From assembly GCA_046351595.1 (NCBI GenBank), contig JAXLYE010000021.1:1-25658 (forward strand): a stretch of DNA of 25,658 nt. The letters run 5' to 3'. This stretch comes from JAXLYE01 sp046351595 (lineage in GTDB: Bacteria > Myxococcota_A > Polyangia > Palsa-1104 > JAEUJZ01). The position numbers were made by a program, and so were the translations under genes. The notes below the pieces were generated by a model, which was not told where the DNA came from, made no database searches, and was given only the letters and a program-made list of their open reading frames with translations. Positions within the stretch are counted from its first letter, which is position 1. Each line of letters begins with the position of its first letter. Below are positions 9,408 through 16,406 of this stretch, piece by piece.

Positions 9408-10112
9408 ATGATTTCCCTGCGACGCATCGCGAAGAGCTACCGCAGCCCAGCGGGTGAGGTCCCCGTGCTGCGCGACATCGACCTTACGATCGGCGCAGGC
9501 CAGCTCGTCACCCTGGTCGGCAAGTCCGGCAGCGGCAAGTCCACGCTGCTCAACCTGATCGGCGGGATCGACCGCCCGACGACCGGTTCGGTCGTCGTCA
9601 GCGACACCGCGCTGGAGTCGCTGGGCGAGGCGCAGCTGGCGCGCTTCCGCGGGCACACGATCGGCTTCGTCTTCCAGTTCTTCCAGCTGCTGCCGACCCT
9701 GACGGTGCTGGAGAACGTGATGCTGCCGATGGACTTCGCGGGCACGATCCCGATCGGCGGTCGTCAGGCGCGCGCGCTGTCGCTGCTCGAGCGTGTCGGC
9801 GTCGCGGCGCACGCCGGCAAGCTGCCGGCCGCGCTGTCGGGCGGCGAGCAGCAGCGGGTGGCCATCGCCCGCGCGCTGGCCAACGATCCGCGGATCGTGC
9901 TCGCGGACGAGCCGACGGGAAACCTCGACTCGGCCACCGCGAAAGAGGTCATTGGCTTGCTGCGAGCGCTGGCAGCCGACGGCAAGACGGTCCTGGTCGT
10001 GACCCATGACACCGACATCGCCGGCCTGGCCGATCGTACGCTGCGCATCGCTGACGGCCGGGTCGTGGCAGACTCCCTCTCCGCGACGGGCGCATCGGGA
10101 GCGTCGCCATGA
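9408..10112 (+). CDS. ABC transporter ATP-binding protein, MacB/LolD type
   Basis: A complete 234-residue ATPase. Visible motifs are Walker A GKSGSGKST (38-46), Q-loop Gln90 (FVFQFFQLLPTLTVLENV, the MacB/LolD/FtsE signature), ABC signature LSGGEQQR (143-150), Walker B IVLADEPTGNLD (163-174) and switch His200 (THD). It powers the FtsX-like permease encoded next, whose ATG overlaps this stop (ATGA at 10109-10112), so the two are translationally coupled. The start follows a strong AGGAGG ribosome-binding site. Family members act by mechanotransmission on periplasmic substrates, as in lipoprotein release or macrolide/peptide efflux. No membrane-fusion (MacA-like) gene is adjacent, so the substrate cannot be told. 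Confidence 0.95.
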   Translation: MISLRRIAKSYRSPAGEVPVLRDIDLTIGAGQLVTLVGKSGSGKSTLLNLIGGIDRPTTGSVVVSDTALESLGEAQLARFRGHTIGFVFQFFQLLPTLTVLENVMLPMDFAGTIPIGGRQARALSLLERVGVAAHAGKLPAALSGGEQQRVAIARALANDPRIVLADEPTGNLDSATAKEVIGLLRALAADGKTVLVVTHDTDIAGLADRTLRIADGRVVADSLSATGASGASP

Positions 10113-12493
10113 GGACGCTGTTTCACAAGGCCCTCCGCGACCTGCGCGGAGAACGCGTCCGCTCGCTGAGCATCGTGCTCGCGCTGGCGCTGGGCATCGC
10201 CGGCTTCTTTGCCGTGCTCTCGGCCTACGCCATCCTGACGCGGGCGCTGCGTGACGGCTACCTCGCGACCCATCCGGCCTCGGCGACGCTGAGGGTGGCG
10301 CGGCTGGGCGACGACGACGTGCGCAGCGTCGAGGCGCTCCCCGGCATCGCGGGAGCCGAGGCGCGGCGGACGGTTCGCGGTCGCATCAGGTCCGGTCCCG
10401 CGAAGTGGAAGAACCTGATCCTGTTTGCGCGCCGCGACTTCGCGGCGTCAAGCATCGGCACGGTCGCGCGGCAGAGCGGGGCCTGGCCGCAGGGCGCCGG
10501 CGAGCTCGGAATCGAGCGCGATGCCCTGCAGGTCGCGCACGCGCGCGTCGGTGACACGGTGAGCGTGCGCACCGATGCGGGACGCCCGAGCACCCTGCGC
10601 ATCATCGGCTCCATCCATGACGTCGGGCAGGCGCAGGCGCGCATGGAGAACCTCGTCTACGGCTACGTCACGCTCGATGCGCTCGCGGCCCTGGGCGAAG
10701 AGCCGTACTACGACCAGCTCGTGATCCGCGTCGCCCAAGATCCGCTGGATGAGGCGCACATCCAGAGCGTCGCCCGCGTCGTAGCGGCGCATCTAGAGCA
10801 GCGCGGCCAGCGCGTGCAGCGCATCGACGTGCCCGAGCCCGGCGAGCACCCGCACGGCAGGATCATGGGGCTGCTCATGCTGTCGCTCGCGGTCTTCGGC
10901 TTCTTCATCCTCGTGCTCAGCGGTGTGCTCGTCTTCAACGTGCTCACCGCGCTGCTGGCCGGGCAGCTCCGGCAGATCGGCGTGATGAAAGCGGTGGGCG
11001 GCTCGCGCGTGCAGATCGCCGGGGTCTACCTGCTTGAGGCGGGGCTGCTCGGCGCTGCGGCGATCGGGGCGGCGCTCCCGTTCGGCCTCCTCGGAGGCCG
11101 CTGGCTGTGCCGCGCGCTGGCCGTATTCCTGAACTTCGACATCGCGAGCCATACCGTTCCGCTGTGGATCTACGCGCTGGTCTTTGTCGTTGGGATCGCG
11201 GTGCCGGTGGTCGCGGCGCTGCTGCCGGTCTGGCTGGGCACGCGCGTGCCGGTGCGCGAGGCGCTCGCGGTCGGCGGCCCCGCGGATCGACCCTTTGGGA
11301 CCTCGTCGCTCGATCGCGCGCTGGCCCGCGTCCGCGGTTCGAGCCGGGTCCTGCTGCTGGCGCTGCGCAACGTCGGCCGCCACCGCCTGCGGGTCGGTCT
11401 GACGCTGGTGACGCTGACCGCAGGCGGCATCTTTTTCATGGCGGCTCTCAACGTCCGGCAGTCGCTGGTGCGCACCGTCGATCGATTTTATGCCGCCGCC
11501 CGCGCCGATCTGTCCGTCCGCCTGGCCGCTCCTTTTTCCCGGAGCACGGTCGAGCAGCTCGCCGGCCGCATCCCCGCGGTGCAGGCGGCCGAGGGCTGGA
11601 TCGTGGCCGACGGCAAGCTGGGTGACGGCGACGACGAGCGCCCGCGCCACCGGCTCACGGTGATCGGCCTGCCGCCGCGATCGCGCCTGTTGACGTTCGA
11701 TCTCATGCGCGGCGACGGCCAGCTCGCGGATGCGCGCCGCGTCGTCGTCAACACGGCGCTGCACGACCGGCTGAACAGGCCGCCGCTCGAGGCCGCGGTG
11801 CGGCTGCGTATCGAGGGCAAGCAGGTCGAGCTGAGGCTCGCCGGGGTCAGTCGAGAGCCGTTCACGCCGCCGGTCGCTTATGTCTCTCGCGAGTTCTTCG
11901 CTGATCGCTCAAGCGCCGATACGGTCAACAGCCTGGGCCTCGTCCTGTCGGCGACAGGCGGCGATGCCGTCGAGCAGATCAAGGCGCAGCTGGAGACGCA
12001 CCTGGAGTCGGCGGGCATCGCCGTCGTGCAGGCCACCACCAAGACCGAGAGCCGGTACTCGTTCGATCAGCACATGGTCATGATCTACGTCTTCCTGATC
12101 ATCGTGTCGTGCATCCTCGCCGCGATCGGCGTGCTGGGCCTGATGACGACCGTGAGCCTGAACGTCAGCGAGCGCCGCCGCGAAATCGGTGTGCTGCGCG
12201 CGCTCGGCGCCACGCCGGGCCGCGTCGCCCAGATCGTCATCATCGAGGGCCTTGTCGTGGGCCTTCTGGCCTGGCTTGTGGCGACGCTGGCGGTGGTACC
12301 GCTGACCAAGGTCATCGGCGATCAGATCCTGCGCCGAATGCTCAGCAGTGGCACCGAGATCACGCTGGGCTTTGAGCCCGCGGGCTGCGCAATCTGGCTC
12401 GCCGTGACGCTCGCCGGCAGTACCCTTGCCAGCCTGTGGCCGGCGCGCCAGGCTTCGCGCGTGTCGGTCCATGAAGCCCTGCTGCACGAATAA
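10109..12493 (+). CDS. ABC transporter permease with two FtsX-like domains
   Basis: A 794-residue inner-membrane protein. An N-terminal helix (about 13-37) is followed by a large extracytoplasmic MacB_PCD-like domain (about 40-245), a first FtsX-type bundle of three helices (about 250-390), a fifth helix near 430-455 (LTLVTLTAGGIFFMAALNV), a second extracytoplasmic domain to about 645 and a final three-helix FtsX bundle ending near residue 785. That makes eight helices, the double-FtsX type (DUF214-like, as in YbbP/LolCE-like fusions) rather than the four-helix MacB. It overlaps the upstream ATPase gene by 4 bp. The TetR regulator follows 21 bp later, so the three genes form one operon. It is intact, with no frameshift seen. 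Lipoprotein or peptide/antibiotic export are the likeliest roles. Confidence 0.93.
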   Translation: MRTLFHKALRDLRGERVRSLSIVLALALGIAGFFAVLSAYAILTRALRDGYLATHPASATLRVARLGDDDVRSVEALPGIAGAEARRTVRGRIRSGPAKWKNLILFARRDFAASSIGTVARQSGAWPQGAGELGIERDALQVAHARVGDTVSVRTDAGRPSTLRIIGSIHDVGQAQARMENLVYGYVTLDALAALGEEPYYDQLVIRVAQDPLDEAHIQSVARVVAAHLEQRGQRVQRIDVPEPGEHPHGRIMGLLMLSLAVFGFFILVLSGVLVFNVLTALLAGQLRQIGVMKAVGGSRVQIAGVYLLEAGLLGAAAIGAALPFGLLGGRWLCRALAVFLNFDIASHTVPLWIYALVFVVGIAVPVVAALLPVWLGTRVPVREALAVGGPADRPFGTSSLDRALARVRGSSRVLLLALRNVGRHRLRVGLTLVTLTAGGIFFMAALNVRQSLVRTVDRFYAAARADLSVRLAAPFSRSTVEQLAGRIPAVQAAEGWIVADGKLGDGDDERPRHRLTVIGLPPRSRLLTFDLMRGDGQLADARRVVVNTALHDRLNRPPLEAAVRLRIEGKQVELRLAGVSREPFTPPVAYVSREFFADRSSADTVNSLGLVLSATGGDAVEQIKAQLETHLESAGIAVVQATTKTESRYSFDQHMVMIYVFLIIVSCILAAIGVLGLMTTVSLNVSERRREIGVLRALGATPGRVAQIVIIEGLVVGLLAWLVATLAVVPLTKVIGDQILRRMLSSGTEITLGFEPAGCAIWLAVTLAGSTLASLWPARQASRVSVHEALLHE

Positions 12494-12514
12494 CCCACGG
12501 ACCACGATACGAGC

Positions 12515-13156
12515 ATGGGACGACGCAAGCTGATCGAGGACGACGAGCTCCTGGCCCGGGTCCGCGCGGTACTCATCAAAGAAGGCATCACCGTCTCGAG
12601 CCGTCAGATCGCGGAGGCGGTGGGTGTCTCCAGCGCGGTCCTGTTCCAGCGCTATGGCTCCAAGGAGAACTTGCTGTTTGCCGCGATGACGCCGCCGGCT
12701 CCGGACATGAAGGCCCTGCTCCGGCGCAGCGGAGCGCGCGAGCACGGACTCGCGCAGCTGCAGCAGATCGCCGTCGGGCTGCTCGACTACTTCCGGCAGT
12801 TCGTCGCGGTGCTGGCGCCGCTCGCCAACCACCCCTCGTTCAGCTACGAGTCCTTCCGGCAGCGCCAGCCCGGCTCGCCGCTGGAGCAGATCATCGCCGA
12901 GCTGACAGAAACCTTTGAAGCGCAGCGCCAGCTCGGTGAGATCGACTGCCCCGACGTCGGCGTGCTCGTGCTCAACCTCATCGCCGTCGCCCACAGCCTG
13001 GCCATGTTCGAGCGCATGGGCGCTCACCACGGGGAGTTCAGCAAGCCCCTGGTTGCCGATCTCGCGCGCCTGCTGTGGAGCGGGATCGCCCCTGCGGATC
13101 AGCGCGAGCCTCCCAATCTACGTAAGAAGTCGTCGAGGAAACGCGGCTCGGATTGA
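12515..13156 (+). CDS. TetR-family transcriptional regulator
   Basis: A 213-residue regulator. Residues about 8-55 form the TetR DNA-binding domain: a helix (LARVRAVLIKEG), then the helix-turn-helix SSRQIAEAVGVSSAVLFQRYGSKENLLF, close to the family pattern although Q replaces the usual aromatic in the (Y/F)xxF segment. The rest is an all-helical ligand-binding/dimer domain, and the C-terminus is basic (RKKSSRKRGSD). As last gene of the ABC operon it probably represses the promoter near 9329-9358 and responds to a compound handled by the exporter. That link is inferred from position. The gene ends 33 bp before the convergent exporter gene, with a terminator-like hairpin between. Confidence 0.9.
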   Translation: MGRRKLIEDDELLARVRAVLIKEGITVSSRQIAEAVGVSSAVLFQRYGSKENLLFAAMTPPAPDMKALLRRSGAREHGLAQLQQIAVGLLDYFRQFVAVLAPLANHPSFSYESFRQRQPGSPLEQIIAELTETFEAQRQLGEIDCPDVGVLVLNLIAVAHSLAMFERMGAHHGEFSKPLVADLARLLWSGIAPADQREPPNLRKKSSRKRGSD

Positions 13157-13189
13157 GCGAGCGGCACGCCGCAGTGACCAGGCGCTCGC
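13157..13189. terminator. Bidirectional terminator candidate
   Basis: GCGAGCG (13157-13163) and CGCTCGC (13183-13189) are perfect inverted arms flanking a 19-base loop, itself containing a small CGGC/GCCG hairpin. It fills the gap between two convergent stop codons (TetR gene ends 13156, exporter ends 13190), where a shared terminator is expected. There is no T-run, as is common in very GC-rich genomes. Confidence 0.5.
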
Positions 13190-14266
13190 CTAGTGCTCGT
13201 GGCGGTGGTGCAGATCCGGCGTGTGCGGGTGATCGTGGACCAGCTGGGCGTGGCGGTGCGCGTGGCTGTGCGGCTCGCCCGGAGGATCTCCGGGAGCATG
13301 CGTGTGCTGGTGGTGCTCGTCGTGGGTGTGGACGTGCTCGTGGGAGAGCGCCTCGTGCGCGTGCTGGTGCGCGTGGCGCTCGCGTAGGAGCAGCACTACG
13401 CCGAGCGCCATCCCTGCCATGGCGCTCACGTCCACTAGGCGCAGGCGCTCGCCGCACAGCACCACCGCGCCGAGCGCACCGAGGAAGGGCGCGGTTGCGA
13501 AGAAGGCGGCCTCGCGCGCCGCACCGACGATCCGCAGCGCATAGGCATCCAGCACCACGCTCACTCCGTAGCTCAGGGAGCCGAGGAGCAGCGCCGCCAG
13601 GAGCGTCGGAACAGCAGGCAGCCGGGCGCCGAGTGCGAGCGCGATCAGCAGGTTCACCGTCCCGGCCCCGAGCGCCTTGATGCGCACGAGCGCCACCGGA
13701 TCGCGCAGCGTCAGCCGCTGCGTCAGGTTGTTGTCCAGCGCCCAGCACAGGCAGGCTCCCGCGACGAGCAGCACGCCCGAGCCGTCGGCTCCGGTCGCGC
13801 CGGTTTCCAGCCTCAGTAGAGCGGCCCCCGCCAGGATGAGCGCAGAGGCCACGGCGGCGTAGCGCCCCAGGTGCTCCCTGAACAGCAGAACGGCCAGAAA
13901 GATCGTGAACGGCGCCTCCAGGTTCAGCAGCAGCGAGCCGGTGAGCGCCCCGAGCCGCGACAGCCCGAGCAGCATGAACAGCGGACCCAGGACACCGCCC
14001 AGAAGGACCACGCCGAACAGCGGCAGCGCGTCGCCACGCCGCAGCGGCGCCTCGTCGGTCCGGCGGCGCACCGCGCGATACAGGGACAGGCTCAGCCCCG
14101 CGCCCAGATACAGCAGACCGGCCAAGAGCTGCGGGCGCAGCTCGCCGAGCAGCCGCTTGGCCAGCGGTGCGGAGACACCAAACAGCGCAGCGGCGAGCAG
14201 CCCGAGGAACGCGCCGCGTAGGGCGGGCGGCGAAGGAGGCGCGCTCGCTCGGTCCGGGGGGTCCAT
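13190..14266 (-). CDS. DMT/EamA-family exporter with His-rich C-terminal tail
   Basis: A 358-residue inner-membrane protein with ten predicted helices in two EamA repeats (about residues 15-150 and 160-293), the drug/metabolite transporter fold. The last 64 residues are a soluble tail with 23 histidines in HxH and HxHxH clusters mixed with Asp/Glu. Such tails bind Zn, Ni, Co or Cu. A group of bacterial EamA proteins carries tails like this, so the substrate or regulator may be a transition metal, though the core family moves many small molecules. The start chosen is the ATG at 14266 (MDPPDR). Longer in-frame extensions read into non-coding sequence. Just upstream, GTAGA and TCTAC arms around 14323-14337 form a small hairpin of unknown meaning. 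Confidence 0.9.
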   Translation of the reverse strand: MDPPDRASAPPSPPALRGAFLGLLAAALFGVSAPLAKRLLGELRPQLLAGLLYLGAGLSLSLYRAVRRRTDEAPLRRGDALPLFGVVLLGGVLGPLFMLLGLSRLGALTGSLLLNLEAPFTIFLAVLLFREHLGRYAAVASALILAGAALLRLETGATGADGSGVLLVAGACLCWALDNNLTQRLTLRDPVALVRIKALGAGTVNLLIALALGARLPAVPTLLAALLLGSLSYGVSVVLDAYALRIVGAAREAAFFATAPFLGALGAVVLCGERLRLVDVSAMAGMALGVVLLLRERHAHQHAHEALSHEHVHTHDEHHQHTHAPGDPPGEPHSHAHRHAQLVHDHPHTPDLHHRHEH

Positions 14267-14954
14267 TCCCGTATTGTAGATCACTGAAACCTCTCGCCGT
14301 CCCCGGGGCCCGTGTCTGGTACCGTAGAAGCGCTCTACGTCTGCGCGCGCCGTCCTGTGATCCGGCACAGCAGCACCGCCGCACCACCCGCATCAGCGCG
14401 GTGACGACAGGATGCCGCCGATGACGAGGGACTCAAGCTTTAACAAAAGGCCGAGGTTGCGTGGCCCCTGTTGAGCTCGCAGTGGCCGCCTGGGAATCCC
14501 CCGAGGAATCCCGGCTCGATCGGGCACCGGCTTTCGGGGTCACCCGCAGGTGGAGGCAGCGCACGAGGTGAAGCAGGCCCTCACGGGAGCGTGGCTGCGC
14601 TCGTTCTGCCCTGCCCCCTTGCAAGTCTCCGGATCGCCTCAGCCGCTCGGCTGGGGCCATCCAGGACATTCTGAAACGCAGCCCCAGGTTACACCGCTGT
14701 GGCGTGCTCGAGGGGCTGCGCGAGCTGATGCCGAGCCGGTCAGCCGATGTGCTCGCCCAGGCCCGCAGGGCCCCAGGAGGTAAGACAACCGAGCAGACAG
14801 GCTCATACGGAGGGTCAGGACTATGTCCTTGCTACGAAACCGTTACCGAATTTTCTTTCGTCACCAAAAAGAAACACAAAGCAGGGCCATCCTCGCGCAA
14901 TGACGAGGGTTGTTGCGGTCCCAGCCATGGCACTGCCCTTGAATAGCTCCTAGC
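14267..14954. other. Intergenic region between exporter and receiver genes; no convincing gene
   Basis: The 688 bases contain small open frames on both strands (for example 14433-14669 minus and 14704-14946 plus), but none has a domain, good codon bias and a ribosome-binding site together. The stretch 14800-14955 is less GC-rich, with A-runs (near 14870-14880), and probably holds the promoter of the receiver operon. The region could also be a join between segments of different origin. Confidence 0.4.
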
Positions 14955-15470
14955 ATGGCACCTGTACCTGCTCTGAAGATCCTCTTGGTCGAAGACGAGC
15001 CCTCCATTCTCTTTGCCGTTCGCGACGTCCTGGAGTCCGCAAGCCACTCCATAGTGGCCACAGCCACCGCCGAGGAGGCGCTGCACCAGATGCTGGCACA
15101 GCCCTTCGATCTGCTGCTCACGGACATCGATCTGCCGGGGATGAGCGGCCTTGAGTTGTGCCGCCATGCTCGTCGGAATTCGTCCTCACTGGACGTCGTC
15201 CTCATGACCACGAACGCACGCCATGAGAGCTGCAGCGCTGCGGTCAAACAAGGGGCATGCGGCTACCTGATCAAACCTTTTGATCTGGAAGAGCTCCTAG
15301 TTCAGGTCGCCGACGTCGCCGAGCAGCGGTCGCTGAAGCAGGGCGCTGCGAGAGCGGCCGCTCTGCTTGCAGCGGAGAGCGCGGGTCTGGTGCATGGCCA
15401 CGCGGAGTCTCCGCGTGGCTGCTTCATGAACCTGGCGGCCGTTGCCGCCGGATCATCCGTGCAGTCATGA
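14955..15470 (+). CDS. Response regulator receiver protein 1
   Basis: A 171-residue protein. Residues about 7-121 are one receiver domain with acidic pocket E13/D14, phospho-acceptor Asp57 (LLTDIDLPGMSG), switch Thr85/86 and conserved Lys107 (IKPFD). The 50-residue tail is Ala-rich with no DNA-binding or enzymatic motif, so it is a CheY/SpoU-like single-domain relay. The next receiver gene starts inside its stop codon (ATGA, 15467-15470), so the two are translated together. No cognate histidine kinase lies beside it. The only kinase on the circle is at 24256/709, with its own receiver. Third-position GC looks lower than in the backbone genes, which fits a different origin. Confidence 0.9.
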   Translation: MAPVPALKILLVEDEPSILFAVRDVLESASHSIVATATAEEALHQMLAQPFDLLLTDIDLPGMSGLELCRHARRNSSSLDVVLMTTNARHESCSAAVKQGACGYLIKPFDLEELLVQVADVAEQRSLKQGAARAAALLAAESAGLVHGHAESPRGCFMNLAAVAAGSSVQS

Positions 15471-15853
15471 GCTCCATCCTGCTCTGCGATGATGAGGTAA
15501 TGCTCAGCCGTGTCTTGATCGTGGCGCTGAACAATGCCGGTCACACGGTTCGGTACGTCCGATGTGGGCATGACGCCATCGCTGCAGCGACTGCACAGCG
15601 CTTTGAGCTGGCCCTCATCGATCTGGGGCTGCCGGACATTCCCGGGCTTGCCGTACTGCAAGCTGTACGAGCGCTGCCAGACCCTCCCGAAGTCCTGGTG
15701 ATGACAGGTCTTCCGAGCTTCAACAGCACCCTTGCGGCGCTCGACCTGGGTGCCCATGACTGCTTGAACAAGCCCTTCTCGCTGGCTGATCTGCGCAGCA
15801 AGGTTGCTCAGGTTCTGTCACGCCGCGCAGCGGCCGAGCAGGGCGGCTCGTAG
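15467..15853 (+). CDS. Response regulator receiver protein 2
   Basis: A 128-residue single receiver domain with acidic pair D8/D9 (LLCDDE), phospho-acceptor Asp52 (ALIDLGLPDIPG), switch Thr80 (VMTG) and Lys102 (NKPF). It has nothing but a short C-terminal helix after the fold. It overlaps the first receiver gene by 4 bp. Two different stand-alone receivers in one operon suggest a phosphorelay or competition for one kinase, as is known in myxobacterial two-component networks. The actual partners cannot be told from this sequence. Confidence 0.9.
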   Translation: MSSILLCDDEVMLSRVLIVALNNAGHTVRYVRCGHDAIAAATAQRFELALIDLGLPDIPGLAVLQAVRALPDPPEVLVMTGLPSFNSTLAALDLGAHDCLNKPFSLADLRSKVAQVLSRRAAAEQGGS

Positions 15854-15904
15854 GAGTCTATGAAGCAGACCCCCTGAGCAAGAATTCGACTTCACCCCTG
15901 CCCG

Positions 15905-16078
15905 GACTGAGCCGGCGAGCATGAAGGCGAGGAACTCGCGCGAGTCCTGCTCGTCATCGACGACGAGCAGGCGCAGGCCCACGAACGACAGCCGACTATG
16001 GGTGACCGCCTCGTCCCAACGACTATGATCTGCCGGCGGCACCGACTCCGGAGCGGCCTCTGTCTGCACCGGCGACAT
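15905..16078 (-). pseudogene. 5' fragment of a receiver-domain gene
   Basis: The minus strand has a strong AAGGAG seven bases before the ATG at 16078. An N-terminal leader of about 33 residues is followed by the first strand and helix of a receiver domain (GLRLLVVDDEQDSREFLAFML, Asp41/Asp42). At about residue 57 the homology stops abruptly. The frame runs on as unrelated sequence to a stop at 15818-15820, antisense to the end of receiver 2. Phospho-acceptor, Thr and Lys are all missing, so it cannot work as a receiver. It looks like the cut end of a real gene and marks a breakpoint near 15905. Confidence 0.6.
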
Positions 16079-16168
16079 CGGGGAACTCCTTGCAGATCGG
16101 TCCGTACAGAATGGGAGCCGTCCGCGCAGTCAGGGGTTCTCCGTCCTCTAGGAGATCCCGGGAGGCAG

Positions 16169-16240
16169 CCCAAACATCGTTCCGCGTAAATCCTCGTCGG
16201 GTTGCAAGCACTTCGCGGTTCGTTCGGAACGATGTTTGGG
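16169..16240. repeat. Long inverted repeat (16-bp perfect arms)
   Basis: CCCAAACATCGTTCCG (16169-16184) and its exact reverse complement (16225-16240) flank a 40-base spacer. With a one-base bulge the arms extend by a few more bases. The element ends about 25 bp from the right edge of insert A and lies in a non-coding stretch. It could be a small MITE-like remnant, a recombinase or regulator binding site, or a transcribed hairpin. Confidence 0.75.
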
Positions 16241-16264
16241 GCTTCTCTATCGGTGGCTACATCC

Positions 16265-16273
16265 CTCGGCTTG
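16265..16273. repeat. 9-bp direct repeat, right end of insert A
   Basis: This is the second copy of CTCGGCTTG (first at 6567-6575). Here it continues to the right into kinase coding sequence (the minus-strand HRDL codons), whereas bases to the left are not kinase sequence. Confidence 0.7.
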
Positions 16274-16301
16274 AGATCCCGGTGCAGGACGCCACGGCGG
16301 T
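16273..16301. repeat. 29-bp direct repeat, left end of insert B (kinase catalytic-loop sequence)
   Basis: It is identical over 29 bases to 22235-22263. On the minus strand it encodes RGVLHRDL of the interrupted kinase. Together with 16265-16272 it makes a 37-bp stretch that contains the exact target junction of the kinase gene (RGVLHRDLKPS). It therefore looks like a leftover piece of the target lying between two inserts. Confidence 0.85.
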
Positions 16302-16406
16302 CGATTTTCGTCGGAGCCAGCGGGAAGGAGTTTCCCCGAACAGGGCTGCGCGTCGGCTCATTCCGGGGAATTCATGGCAGCCGCAGAGGCGGCCCGGAAC
16401 GGGTAG

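Larger units (their letters stand above)
6576..16264. mobile_element. Insert A: 9.7-kb mosaic segment within the kinase gene
   Basis: This DNA separates the KPSN end of the kinase gene from the copy of the kinase catalytic-loop sequence at 16265-16301. It is bounded by the 9-bp repeat CTCGGCTTG. It holds intact genes (universal stress protein, ABC exporter with TetR regulator, DMT exporter, two receiver proteins) and at least two broken ones (8697-9332 and 15905-16078), plus a possible third (6771-7337). No transposase, recombinase or clear terminal inverted repeats are visible, so how it arrived is unknown. It may have been built by several events. Assembly chimerism is the main alternative. 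Confidence 0.55.

Noticed and set aside
14928..14943. Sigma-54-like sequence TGGCAC-N5-TTGAA before the first receiver gene
   Set aside because: The -12 element has GA instead of GC and would lie about 11 bp from the start codon. No enhancer-binding protein gene is present.
14433..14946. Small open frames in the gap before the receiver genes
   Set aside because: No domain, poor codon bias and no ribosome-binding site; probably non-coding.
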